Assembly (NCBI GenBank): GCA_030704615.1
Contig: CM060731.1
Span: 18,662,001-18,726,000 of the forward strand
Length of the DNA stretch: 64,000 nt
From: Takakia lepidozioides
Taxonomy: Eukaryota; Streptophyta; Takakiopsida; Takakiales; Takakiaceae
Direction: 5' to 3'
A program made the translations under genes and the position numbers. Positions 10,572 through 20,620 of the stretch are shown here, in pieces (within the stretch, counting starts at the first letter, position 1; every line of letters begins with the position of its first letter). A model generated the notes under the pieces. That model was not told the origin of the DNA. It made no database searches and saw only the letters and a list, made by a program, of their open reading frames with translations.

Positions 10572-11664
10572 TGTTAGAGGACTGTAGGGGACTTAGACAC
10601 TTATACGGGATCTGTAGGGTACCCTTAATTTTTGCACAGACTGAGACAAACAGGAACCTTAGGGGTGACAGCAGCGCACTGTAGAGGGGGGTTACATAGC
10701 CCACACAGCCGACACAGCAGTCACAGCCCACACAGCCGTCACAGCCCACACAGCCAACACAGCCCGTCACAGTCGTCACAGCCCACACAGCCGACACAGC
10801 AGTCACAGCCCACACAGCCAACACAGCCCGACACAGTCGTCACAGCCCACACAGCCGTCACAGCCCACACAGCCAACACAGCCCGTCACAGTCGTCACAG
10901 CCCACACAGCCCACACAGCCCGTCACAGTCGTCACAGCAGACACAGCCCACACAGCCAGTCACAGCCCGGCACAGCCACACAGCCAGTCACAGCCCGACA
11001 CAGCCAAACACAGCCAGTCACCGCTTGACAGAGCTGTCACGATAATAGGGAACGAAGAGTAGGACAGGGAACGGCTGTGGGGAACAACACCAGTGAAGGG
11101 AACATGTTAGTTCACATACGACGGTTAGAGAGGGAAACGGTTAGAACCGCGGATAGGAGGATAAAGGGAAGAACGGGGAATGATGAGGGGATCATTATTA
11201 TCATTATTCGGGGAGGACTTCGGAGTCAGGCGGGAGCGGAAGTCGGTGAGCACGATGAAGGAGGAAAGAGGATTAGTAGATGCTTGTTATATGCAAAGCT
11301 GTAGGGATATTGTAGAGGAGAATAGAGACACAATGGCTTCGGCCTGATACCTGATAAATCATAATCTGATACTTATACGATACAATCACACTGTGTAGAG
11401 AGATCTGAGTGAAGCTGTGGATTGAATGGAGGAGTGAAGGAAACCGATAAATTGATGAAGCAAACTGATACTTAATTATCAATGGTAAGGTAGCTAAGAT
11501 GAATGCGGAAAAGGAAACAAATAGGAAACACCCCCATGATACACTAGCTGTAGGTCATGACTGATTGTTCTGCGCGGGCTGAGTACTTAGAGATTTCCAA
11601 CTCTTCTATCTTGGAGTTTCCGCCTCGGATAGCGAAGGGATGGGTGAGTAAAAGCCGCGTGACA
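10572..11664 (+). repeat. RT-1 3' LTR
   Basis: It begins TGTTAGAGG behind the polypurine tract and ends with the CA of GTGACA at 11,664. The limits are supported by alignment with the LTR of the second copy (47,556-48,513, reverse strand), whose inner edge sits directly on a primer-binding-like sequence. About 1.09 kb long. It contains a CACAGCC array. The base after the LTR is already inside the RNase H gene of RT-2, so GGCTC at 11,665-11,669 is the predicted 5-bp target duplication. Confidence 0.8.
10690..11030 (+). repeat. CACAGCC/CACAGTC microsatellite-like array in the LTR
   Basis: About 340 bases of units such as CACAGCCCACACAGCCGAC and CACAGCCCGTCACAGTCGT. The second RT-1 LTR has a shorter version, so array length varies between copies. 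Confidence 0.9.
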
Positions 11665-12303
11665 GGCTCCATCCCTCTTTCTCCCTTCCCTTTTCTGACT
11701 GTATAGAGAAGTAGAGTATACCTCGATTTCCTCGGTTTCCTCAGCTGGTCCCACTGGATACCTGCTTAGCGCATCTACGTTAGCATGCCTAGCACCCGCC
11801 CTATGAACAATTTTAAACTCAAAATCTTGTAACATCATGATCCATCTACCCCTGCGTCCATATGCGTCACTTACCGTTGCCAACCACTCCAGTGGTTTGT
11901 GATCAGTCCTGATTACAAAAGGGGTTCCATATAGGTACTGCCTAAAGTGTAATACTCCCCACACCAAGGCATAGCATTCACCTTCCATAGGGTGATATTT
12001 TCGCTGAGCATCAGATAGTACCTTACTAGCGTATGCAATGATCCTCTCCTTTTTATACTCCTTTTGTGACAAGACTGCCCCCACTCCTTTGATGGACCAG
12101 TCAACATCCAGGACGAAAGGCCTTGAAAAATCTGGCCTGGCCAGAATGGGAGCAGTCACCAGCTTCACTTGTAGGGCAGAAAAGGCGTTTTGTGCCTCTG
12201 CACTCCAGATAAACTTCACATCCTTCTTGGTTAGAGTGAACAAAGGTACTGCCACTCCAGCATACCCCTTGACATAGGGCCTATAATACCCTGTCATCCC
12301 CAA
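11665..12303 (-). pseudogene. pol: RT-2 RNase H, truncated by RT-1
   Basis: The segment starts with the end of the reverse transcriptase connection (GMTGYYRPYVKGYA, about 12,300-12,260) and contains RNase H motifs: LDVDWSIKGVGAVLSQ (the first Asp motif, normally DAS, here DWS), HPMEGECYALVWGVLHFRQY with the Glu, and IRTDHKPLEWL with the second Asp. VDALSRYP marks the usual end at about 11,765. Coding sequence continues to 11,665, where the RT-1 LTR cuts it off. It is out of frame with the upstream reverse transcriptase block (shift near 12,300). Confidence 0.8.
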
Positions 12304-12960
12304 ATAACTTTTGTGAGCAAGGAAAACCTTTCAATTGCAGCTATCTTATCTGGATCAGGCCAGGTTCCTTCTTCAGAGATCACAGGCCCAAGGAATACCA
12401 ACTGCAAATTGGCAAAATAACACTTGTCCGGATTGAGCCTAAGATTGGCCCTTCTAACCTTCATCAGTACTCTCTTTATGTGCCCCACGTGATCTGCCCA
12501 GTCCTTGCTATGGATATTGACGTCATCTACAAAGACCTTGGCGCAATCTTTAATTTCTTCCTTAAGCACCCTATTCATTGTTCTTTGGAAAGTAGCAGTG
12601 GCATTTTTTAGCCCAAATGGCATGACCAGCCATTCATACAATCCCTTCTTGGTGATTACTGCTATTTTGCTTATATCTCGGTCGTCCATCTTAATCTGCC
12701 AAAAACCAGATTGTAAATCCAGAGCAGAGAACCACTTGGCTTTCCCCAACTAGTTCAAAACATCCTGAATTAATGGCATAGGGTAAGAGTCCCTCCTAGT
12801 CAAGCGGTTCACTGGCCTGAAATCACCACAAAAACGCTTGGATCCATCCTTTTTTGGTGGAAGGGTGACTGGACATGACCATTCTGAACTACTTTCCTGC
12901 ATCTTACCTTGTGAGATCAAAGTCTCAATCTGTCTTTGTACCTCGTTTTCCTCCCACTCT
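12294..12960 (-). pseudogene. pol: RT-2 reverse transcriptase
   Basis: Reverse transcriptase with the motifs FSALDLQSGFWQI, MPFGLKNATATFQR and active site FVDDVNIHS (both aspartates intact, about 12,510-12,540). The upstream part, including PPKKDGSKRFCGDFR and RRDSYPMP, is in a shifted frame at about 12,770-12,960. An in-frame stop (TAG, about 12,750) sits just before GKAKWFSALDL. So there are at least one frameshift near 12,950 and one nonsense codon. Confidence 0.8.
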
Positions 12961-14533
12961 GATAGGCGGCTGGGACGACTTCTGCAAGGGGAAAACCTTG
13001 TGTATCAATTGTATGTTCCACCTCACTGCAATAACCCAAGTCAGCTTTGCTAAGAGCAAAACATTCCTGATTTTCTCTCAGCTCTTGCTCCAGTTCTATC
13101 CTATGTTCTGGGGCTAGCTCTGGATTGATGTGAAGTCTGGATTTCAGACTTCTCCAATGACTCTCCATTTCTTCTTCATGGCTGGGTTCCCAACTCTTTC
13201 CCTCCACCTGGTGTACAGAGTTAGCTACCCTCTGCCTTTCTTCCTGAGTCACAACCTGATTCCAATCATGGAAATCATCCTCTATTTCCACGTTGTTGTT
13301 CCCTAGTTCACCATTCCAAGCTTTCTGGTAAGCTTCCTGTATGATAGAGGCAGCCATGCTATGATGGGTCTCTTCCTGAAGGAGTTCATACATCCCTTGG
13401 TCTTCGAACAAATCCTCCCCTAGGTTGACATTATCTATTATCTCCTCTACATTCTTCAGGGCTCTATCTACCTTTTCGTTCTCCTCATATCCTCCCATCT
13501 CCTCATCTTTATCAGATTCAGAGCTGTCAGAGTCTGGAGATCCTTCCTCCGTGTCCACAAACTCTTCCTCGGGCTTTCTTTCTTCTTCCCACAAACCTAG
13601 GTACTGTTCATCTGATGTCAGGGTCAAGACATTTCCTGCTGACGTAGTGCTTGCATACCTTACTCTGCCCTCCTCCCCTCTGTGGTAGGCTGTTCTGGTG
13701 ACTGCAGGCTCATTATAATTTATAGTGTGCAAAGGGAAGTGAGCAAAATCCTTTCCTGGCCCATAGCGTACACGAATCGTTTCAGCTTCGGTGTCAACTA
13801 CCGCGCCAAACTTTTTGAGAAAGTCCAAGCCCAAAAGCATGTGATACGTATCCGTGTTTACCACCATAAAGGACAAGCGATTGGTCAGCTCTCCTACTTT
13901 GACCTTGATGTCCTCAAGTCTGCCCATTGTAGTCTCAAGAGCACCTGAGGCTACTCTGTAATTTACATCCTTATCAGTAACAACAGATCCCATCAGACCA
14001 AGATCCCTGACTGTACTTGCGGATATTACAGAAAGCATGGCACCGGTGTCAATTTGGCCTAATACTTGGTAATCTCCCATTGTAATCATTACATGAAGCG
14101 CTTTAACCTTACCAGTATAAGCATACGAGATCGTGGGCTCAGCGTGTGCTGAGTACAAAGGCCTTGGAACATCCCTCACAATTTCTACACTGTGAGTTGT
14201 CTCCCTTTGTTGTACCATTGCCCTTTCCACCACTTTGACCAGCCCCTTTAATTTGTCTAACTCTCCGGGCACAGTCATGATTAGGTCCATGGGAGACAAG
14301 GATATTCTCCCCTTGTAGAAGTGGTTCAGGATTCTGGATTTAGTACCTCCTTCTATGGCAGCTTTGAAATTGTTCTTTGGGTAGATCTCACTCTTGGTCT
14401 TGCTTGGCTGTTCACTGCTCTCACCATTCCTCTCTGGTGACTCTGTAGGTTCAACAGTAGGACTCTGGACAGGGATACGCGTCCTTGGAAGTCTGACTTC
14501 ATTGATACTGTTTTGTGACATCAGATCTGTCAT
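12917..14533 (-). CDS. pro: RT-2 protease and linker
   Basis: The frame opens with ATG directly after an in-frame TAA that ends the zinc-knuckle segment. A retropepsin-like domain spans about 14,120-13,780, with active site GQIDTGAMLSVIS (canonical D-T-G) and LLGLDFLKKFGAVVD as the second conserved block. A long acidic linker follows (about 13,620-13,150, rich in Glu/Asp), a feature of many plant Gypsy polyproteins, then the pre-RT segment HRIELEQELRENQECFALS. The frame breaks near 12,950, where the reverse transcriptase begins in another frame. Confidence 0.8.
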   Translation of the reverse strand: MTDLMSQNSINEVRLPRTRIPVQSPTVEPTESPERNGESSEQPSKTKSEIYPKNNFKAAIEGGTKSRILNHFYKGRISLSPMDLIMTVPGELDKLKGLVKVVERAMVQQRETTHSVEIVRDVPRPLYSAHAEPTISYAYTGKVKALHVMITMGDYQVLGQIDTGAMLSVISASTVRDLGLMGSVVTDKDVNYRVASGALETTMGRLEDIKVKVGELTNRLSFMVVNTDTYHMLLGLDFLKKFGAVVDTEAETIRVRYGPGKDFAHFPLHTINYNEPAVTRTAYHRGEEGRVRYASTTSAGNVLTLTSDEQYLGLWEEERKPEEEFVDTEEGSPDSDSSESDKDEEMGGYEENEKVDRALKNVEEIIDNVNLGEDLFEDQGMYELLQEETHHSMAASIIQEAYQKAWNGELGNNNVEIEDDFHDWNQVVTQEERQRVANSVHQVEGKSWEPSHEEEMESHWRSLKSRLHINPELAPEHRIELEQELRENQECFALSKADLGYCSEVEHTIDTQGFPLAEVVPAAYQSGRKTRYKDRLRL

Positions 14534-15000
14534 TTATGCGAGTACATCATCCTCATCATCATAGAACACATCTACAAAGTTAGTTCCAGGAGTTCCCATC
14601 ATAGTCTGGTCAAGTTTTCTACTGCACTCACTCTCTATATGCCCTAGTACCTTGCAAAAGTTGCATCTCACACCACACATTTCCGTGGAATGCCCAAACC
14701 GGTGACATTTGTCACACTTAGCTTGGGTTCTTCCTTCAGGACAATATGTAGCTATGTGACCTTCTTTATGACAAACGTTACAAAGGCGAACACGAGGAGG
14801 TGTTCTAGATCCAGAGCTTTCTCCTATGACTGGTCCCCTATCAAAGTACTTCTGTAGGGTAGTGTTTAGCTGATCAAGTCTTCTGTCCACAAGGTTGACA
14901 AACACAACTGACTCATCTGTATCATCTCCTTCCAATGGCTCTAGAGGTATTTCCCCCAACTTTCCCAGGCCCCTCTCAATCTCAATGGCTGTCTCAAGTG
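14534..15000 (-). pseudogene. gag: RT-2 Gag C-terminal part with three zinc knuckles
   Basis: Three knuckles in tandem: CNVCHKEGHIATYC, CDKCHRFGHSTEMC and CNFCKVLGHIESEC (about 14,795-14,610). The frame ends in TAA immediately followed by ATG of the protease frame, both in the same phase. At 15,000 the coding sequence is interrupted by MULE-A, whose 9-bp target duplication TCTCAAGTG occupies 14,992-15,000. After removing the transposon and one copy of the duplication, the frame joins exactly to the gag segment at 28,727-28,976. An ATG at 15,025 is inside the transposon terminus and is not the start. Confidence 0.85.
14992..15000. repeat. Target-site duplication of MULE-A, left copy
   Basis: TCTCAAGTG, identical to 28,727-28,735. 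Nine bases is the usual Mutator length. Confidence 0.95.
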
Positions 15001-15021
15001 GGGGGTTGCTATTCCATGAGC
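15001..15021 (+). repeat. MULE-A left terminal inverted repeat
   Basis: Consensus over the four ends of MULE-A and MULE-B is GRGG, four variable bases, then CTATTYCATGAGC. Further CATGAGC and GCTCATG units follow to about 15,200. Confidence 0.9.
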
Positions 15022-15815
15022 TCATGAGCGGGCATGGCTAACCCATGAGCCGCAAAGTAACACACTTCGAATTTCGGCAGATTTTTTTCGGGCCAAAAAC
15101 TATAAAATAATCAAAAATCGAAGATTTCCGCGCTCATGCTAGAAGCACTCCGCTCATGAGTACCAGTGTACGCTCATGACTTGGAGCCCAGGCTCATGGA
15201 CCGCCAGGCCAGGTCATAGAATAACTGAATTCTGGGCAATAACGGCACCGAAATTATCCCAGAGGCAGAGACGCAAGCGGAATTAGGATCCGGGTTTGCA
15301 GACTCCGAAAACGCAATGGCGACCTATAACCGTGTATAGTACTATTGCAGAAGTGCAGGATGGTTGGGTATAACGACGCCGTAATTGGGCACAGGAAAAG
15401 AAATAGCGGGCTGAAGGCTCGGGAGTGAAGCCAACAACGGTGACTCTGCCAACCAAATACCCGGCTGCATCCTCCGGAGTGCAGGCGATAACGGCGCCGA
15501 AATGGGCCCCGGAAACCAAATACTCGGCTGAAGCCACCAGAGTGCAGCCGATAACGGCGCCGAAATTGGGTCCGGAAACCAAATACCCGGCTGAAGGCTG
15601 GGGATTGCAACCAATAATGGCGCCGAAATTGACCTGCGGAAACAAAATTCTCGGCTGAAGCTTCCGCACTCCATGTAATAACGGCGCCGAAATTGGGCGT
15701 CGGAGAGCAAATACCCGCCTTACGGTGAGGGAGGCCTTGCTCTCATTTTGCTCTTCACTCTTCTCTGTTGTGCCCATCTCCTCCCTGCTTTGAGTTCGTG
15801 CTGTGTCGTGAGGCC
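15022..15815. repeat. MULE-A left subterminal region: GCTCATG units and palindrome array
   Basis: 15,022-15,200 carries scattered GCTCATG/CATGAGC units. 15,244-15,700 is a tandem array with about 66-base period; each unit has the core AACGGCGCCGAAATT (at about 15,487, 15,553, 15,615 and 15,677, with weaker copies at 15,244 and 15,368) followed by a conserved GGAAACCAAATACYCGGCTGA stretch. Translations of this array give repetitive peptides that I do not regard as genes. Confidence 0.85.
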
Positions 15816-16367
15816 ATGTCGTGCCCGAATCACATCTATCGACGCCAGACGGGAGTCATTTTCCCGAAAGCAGACGACATCATTGTCTTCCTGGATGTTT
15901 ACAGGGACGATCCTCGACTTGTCCAGCTGAGAGCAATGGAGTTTCTTGCAGGATTGCACGATTCTCCTGGACCCCGGCTGGGGAGCAGGTGGTTCCTACG
16001 CATCATGGACCTGGACTTTCCGCATGTGTGGGAGCCGAACAGATCACGCACAGCGTTGCTGTATCGCTGGAATTGTTGCGAGTGGACGTATGATGAGTGC
16101 ATAGGTGAAAACTTTACGCGTGGACGGACTGGCTCGGAAAGTGGGGACATTCTCTTCAGTTATGAGGATGAGGAGGAGGGGAACACAGGGCCCACTGTGA
16201 AAATGTCCTTCTACCAAGGGGGCGCTATCGATAAACACGACATCCTCGTTAGTTTCAACCGGGCGACAGAAACCACTGACATTTTGTTCAAATATAGGCA
16301 CCCGGTCACTGAGGAGGTCCTTGAGAGGCCAGTTCGAGTTCCTTCTTCTTGGGCGAGGGGACCATAG
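15816..16367 (+). CDS. MULE-A small gene of unknown function (183 aa)
   Basis: An uninterrupted frame with ATG at 15,816 (MSCPNHIYRRQTGVIFPKAD) and a stop at 16,365-16,367. The product is a soluble-looking, slightly acidic protein with aromatic-rich patches (WFLRIMDLDFPHVW, LLYRWNCCEWTYDEC) and a middle acidic stretch EDEEEGN. I see no signal peptide, membrane segment or known motif. It lies between the left palindrome array and the 3' end of the transposase, convergent with it. MULE-B has no counterpart in its short left arm, so the gene is specific to the A lineage or was lost in B. By analogy with three-gene VANDAL elements it could be an accessory gene, but this is inference. Coding status rests only on length and composition. 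Confidence 0.5.
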   Translation: MSCPNHIYRRQTGVIFPKADDIIVFLDVYRDDPRLVQLRAMEFLAGLHDSPGPRLGSRWFLRIMDLDFPHVWEPNRSRTALLYRWNCCEWTYDECIGENFTRGRTGSESGDILFSYEDEEEGNTGPTVKMSFYQGGAIDKHDILVSFNRATETTDILFKYRHPVTEEVLERPVRVPSSWARGP

Positions 16368-17021
16368 GTCTTGCATGCTAGAGTAGACATGTTTCAACTC
16401 GCTGACACTCATGGCACATACATTTTCATTCAGAAATCAAGCAGCTTCCCTGTGCCATATGGGGAATATACATGCTTCGATAATCTTCTGTTAAGGTTTT
16501 TTGCAATTCACTGCCAGTATGCTGGGACGTGTCCTTTGTCGTATGGATTGTTGTTTGCACAAGGTGCAGTATGCAAATGCTGGAATGTGCAGTAGGACCC
16601 TTCCCACTGGGACACAGAACTAGCAATCTTGTAAAGGCATCACATTTGCAGAACAGTAACAATGTATTTGTAGCAAATTGGAGTCTTCTCATAAAGGTGG
16701 ACGAAAACGCCAGGATGGGCTGCGAAATCACTACAAATTGAAGGAAGAGCAGTAACAAGGAAGCACTATGCAGTACACAGACCATAAATGGCGCTGAAAT
16801 AGGCCCAATGCCCGTTAATCTCCACACAATGTATGCTTTACTCGGATCCATTTGTAGACAACCAAAATAAAAAAAGCATGCGCATGCCATTTGCGGCACC
16901 GAAATTCACATGTAGCCATGGCGATGCGGCACCACCAAGTGTATAATTCCTCACAAAAAAATAGGGTGCAAGAAGATGAATGTAATATAATTGCCACTTT
17001 CTCCTTCCCGAATGTGGAATG
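16368..17021. other. MULE-A convergent intergenic region
   Basis: No gene seen. Two degenerate motif copies occur, ATGGCGCTGAAAT (about 16,789) and GCGGCACCGAAATT (about 16,892). The 3' ends of the small gene and the transposase face each other here. Confidence 0.6.
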
Positions 17022-20000
17022 TCAAGCAGTCCGACCAGTATCCTGCCGTAGGGCCTTGTGCAGCTCGTTGAAACTCAGTGTTGGAGCATGGATGAAGACG
17101 TCCACTGCGGATATGCAACTCATGCGCTTCATAAAAATGTAATAAAGGTGTTTGCAGGGGACGTATGCTGCATTCTTCGATTCCATAACAAGGAAGTCCT
17201 CACAGTTGCAAGCTGGGTACTGTGAAACCGTGATTGCATACACGACACTGCGCGCAGCAGACCCGGCTGTTGACAACTGAAATATGCGCCCCATCCCGGG
17301 GTGAGGAACATCCCTGCAACCTTGCACTATGCAGGGCATTGCAAGAGCGTTGGCCATCCTGGTGTCGTTCGCCTTTGTTGGTGGCCGCCGTCTTTTCAGT
17401 TTCCCCCACCGATGGGTGGGCCAAGCTGCGGGGTCACCCACCGGTATGCGGGGCGAAGAGCTTCTCGTGGGAGGAGGATGACGATTGGGAATTGGATTTC
17501 GTGGAACGTCTGTCCTCTCCACCAGTCGAAACCCTGCACTTCCTAGAGCGTCTGCCTCCTCCAGGGTAAGATCTGTACCACTTGCCACAGGCCAGACTGC
17601 CGGTGGTTCAGGCATGCCTTGTACACCATACTTGGGCTTGCCGAACACACACGACATGATGTCGTGCCTGCAGAACCAAAACTCCTTCAGTGTGGCCTCC
17701 ACAAACTTTGCGCACACAAATCTCCCTGTGAAGCAAGGGGCAGGCACACCGCCCTGCGGGCTCCTCCGAATCATCTCATTGCATCTCTGGTTGGTGTCGA
17801 CACGAACAGCACAACATTTGCCACGAAATGTCGGACGGGTCCGTGCAATTCTCCACTGCGAGGCCGACACATCTCGCTCCACGATTGGAATGTTGTATTG
17901 GGTAACGAAAACAGGAGCAACATGCCCATCCTCGGCATGTTGTCCCGAGTCTGGCAGCGATTCCATGGATGCTGCAGGAGAGGGGGTACGAGTCCTGCTT
18001 CGTGGAGGCGTGGGACGCAACATCGTTGCGCCCCGAGGTTGAGTGCGGATGTTCATATCTGATCTCCATGAATCCCCATCCCCTCCGGGCATGTCCTCAA
18101 TTCTTCTCTTCACCGGCCGGCTGCGGACATCGCCCTCCAGGCAGTTCCCCCGACTGTGTAACGGCGTTGACCTTATTGTTTCCCGCAATGCAGCAGTCCA
18201 TTTTTTGGGATCGGTCGAACGATGCGCCGCCCTCATCAGCATCTCCTGCCTGTCTGGTCCGATACCCCATTGCTTTCCTCCCAGAAACTGGTAGTAATGA
18301 GATTGTTGCATGATGGCCCTCACAATATCTTCTGTTGTTGCTGTCAACATGTCAACGAGATGTGCTGCAGAGGAAGCACGCCAGGAAGAGTGCACCGATT
18401 CGGCCATGTTCGTCGTCGGCATATCCGTGTCATCCTCCAAGCTCATGTCCTGTTGAAGGAAATTAGATATGTCACTGATTGTGGAGAATGTCCAAGCACA
18501 AAACAGAACAATTGTCAAGTACAGAAATGTGTTACCTGTCTCATGTAGTCTCCAAACTGGCGGAATCTATAATGCCACCACGCAAGCCACGTTTGCAGTT
18601 CTGGCTGATCTTTCACATCCACTGCCCCTGAAGACACCCACCAGGCGCGTATGGTTGCAAACTCGGTCTCCGCCTCGTCGATGGAATTCGCATTTTTCCA
18701 CGCTAGGCACATACTGATATGATCCTGCCGGTGGCGTGACGCCACGAACCTTTTCGTGTTTTGCGTCAAACTCTGCATGAAGTGGAACCCGCAAGATCTC
18801 TCCTTTCCTTCCATTGGAGTCTTTGGGTCGTCCCCATATACCCTCCTAACTGCAGCCCAGTTTGCCTGGGCATTGTCAGCCATGAAGCCCCTAAAATCGG
18901 GAGGGGGCAACTTGGCTCTCGCCATTTGCTCATTAATTCCGCGCCACATATGCAACTCCGAATCTGTGTCTTCTCCCTTCATTTCGCAGATAGCAATGGT
19001 CATCAACTTTCTGCAATGTGGGTCGTATACATGTGCCCCCATTGTCACCCAATCGTGGTTGGTAATTCGCCGGATGTGGTCGAACATGACCCAACAATTT
19101 GAAAGGTCTCCACTGGTCATCCGCTTCACCAAATCGACGCCGCTCCCCGGTCCGCACGTTGACATCTTAAATATGAAGCACCTGTCCGTCTCCGAGCCTT
19201 GACCAGGAAAGAAGCTGCCTTGGATGAAGTCGTAGCCGCATGTGCGCTTCACTTCCAAGATGGAGTGCATGTCTGATCCTCTTCCGATTCGTTTCTTGCA
19301 GCTGACAATGTGGTTCCTGACATTGGGGCTGCACACATGGGAGACAGCTTCCAGCAGGTCCTTCATGTCCCCCTCGCCCAGCTTCTCTCTTGTGCTTCCG
19401 TCCTCCGACATTATTCTGCCAATTGCAATCCTATGTGCCGATGCGAGCTGTATCTGCTTTGGTTTTGCACCCGGCCTCAACCTCACCTCCTCCTTGATAA
19501 TATCCTGGGCTTGTTGAAAAGCGACTCTGCAATTGCCTCTGGCGAGGGGGTGCTCATGCTTTCCGATGTGAATGCATGCTCTGGTGCACGCTGGGCCGAC
19601 GGTCCCGACGTAGTACTGCTTGGCGTTGCACACTGCCATGCACGTAGGGGCTGCGTTGCAATGGGCACACTTGAACGTCCCTGCAGGAACTCTACCTTGA
19701 GGCCAAAATGGGGTCGACGAATTGCCAATCCAGTCAGTCTCATTCCTGGTGCCTTTGCTAGTGTAATGGTAACATGTGCTCGAGAAACATTTAAGATGCC
19801 CAGCACACAATACATATCTCACTCGAACTCCATCACCCAGGTTGGACGATGAAGTTTTGGTGACACACCAAGGGTGGCCGTCATGTTTCCTGTTCATTCC
19901 TGCGAGCATGCCGTCTGGGCCTGCGCCTGCCGGCACTGGAGGGAACTCGTAGATAGCATTCCCATCCACAACATCAGGCAAAGTTTCCACAGAATGGATT

Positions 20001-20620
20001 GGAGTTTTGTCGTAATCAAGCCTAAGAAGGTCACTGGAGCGGGAACCCGTTGTCTTCATCCTCCGCAATATGTCGATTACTGAGCGGACGGAAGTTGAGT
20101 CGGACGGTGTATGCTGAACACTCCTAGTGACGGACGACTTCGAAACATACGATGGAAGGACCATACAGTCTTCATCGTCACTGGATAAGTCGTGGACGAC
20201 TGTTTCCCTGTTTTCCTGGATTTCCCTTTTCACATGTTTGGGCTTCTCTGCTTGTGAAGAGGTGCCCACATCCTTCACATCTTGCACGCCAGACCCTCTT
20301 GTGGAAGGAGGATCAACCAAGTTCCAGCGTGGGAACTCTTTAGGCACGATTTCACCAATGGCACTGTACCGGATGGATTCAGAAGCTGGGAGCCGCCACT
20401 CTTTGCCTTTTCCGAAATCTGCATGCAGAATGACGGCACTTTCCAGAAAATTTCCATAAGCATCCTTCGTCTCCTCTTCCAAAAACACCGTTCCAGGGCG
20501 GAGCCCGAACTTCACACACAAGTACTGCTCAGTGACAATCGCAAATCCTTGGTCGCAGGGTATTTTAGCTTTCAGAGAATCAGGATGGAAGTACACGTTG
20601 ACCCAAACACGGGAGTCCAT
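17022..20620 (-). CDS. MULE-A transposase (Mutator-type DDE, SWIM zinc finger)
   Basis: Two exons, 20,620-18,536 and 18,449-17,022, with an 86-nt GT-AG intron (18,450-18,535), encode about 1,170 aa without a lesion. The start chosen is the ATG at 20,620 (MDSRVWVNVYFHPD), because the homologous MULE-B protein also begins there. Residues about 247-356 form a Cys/His-rich zinc-binding region beginning HDGHPWCVTKT and ending in a C..HxH pattern (GKHEHPL), like WRKY-GCM1/FLYWCH fingers. The catalytic core follows: Asp514 in VMFDHIRRI, Asp582 in FMADNAQANW, the CGFHFMQSL C..H block typical of MULEs, and a downstream acidic helix. Exon 2 opens with DMPTTNMAESVHSSW, then a Pro/Ser/Arg linker, a second Cys-rich module (KCCAVRVDTNQRC ... 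FWFCRHD) and a C-terminal SWIM finger CxC..CxH (CNCEDF ... PCKHLYY, residues about 1,108-1,130). It is divergent from the ParB-methyltransferase gene. Confidence 0.85.

Larger units (their letters stand above)
1..11664 (+). mobile_element. RT-1: Ty3/Gypsy LTR retrotransposon, 5' end outside window
   Basis: Order on the + strand is gag, zinc knuckle plus protease, reverse transcriptase, RNase H, integrase, then about 4 kb of extra 3' coding-like sequence, a polypurine tract and a 3' LTR. Integrase after RNase H defines Ty3/Gypsy, and the long extra 3' region resembles the plan of plant Athila/Tat-type elements. The pol region carries about five frameshifts, so this copy is not autonomous. Related pieces lie on the - strand at 31,229-32,329 (integrase) and 46,395-48,513 (LTR, leader, start of gag). 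The 5' LTR must lie left of base 1. Confidence 0.9.
11665..15000 (-). mobile_element. RT-2: Ty3/Gypsy element, central part
   Basis: On the - strand the order is gag with zinc knuckles, protease, reverse transcriptase, RNase H. The integrase is missing because RT-1 is inserted inside or just after RNase H; the rest of pol should lie beyond the left end of the window. The gag N-terminus is separated by the insertion of MULE-A and continues at 28,727-28,976. It is a different lineage from RT-1: it has three CCHC knuckles, a DTGA protease, and its primer site matches initiator tRNA-Met. Confidence 0.85.

Noticed and set aside
15009-15030. ATG at 15,025 as start of RT-2 gag
   Set aside because: It lies within the MULE-A terminal region, beyond the target duplication; the true frame continues at 28,727.
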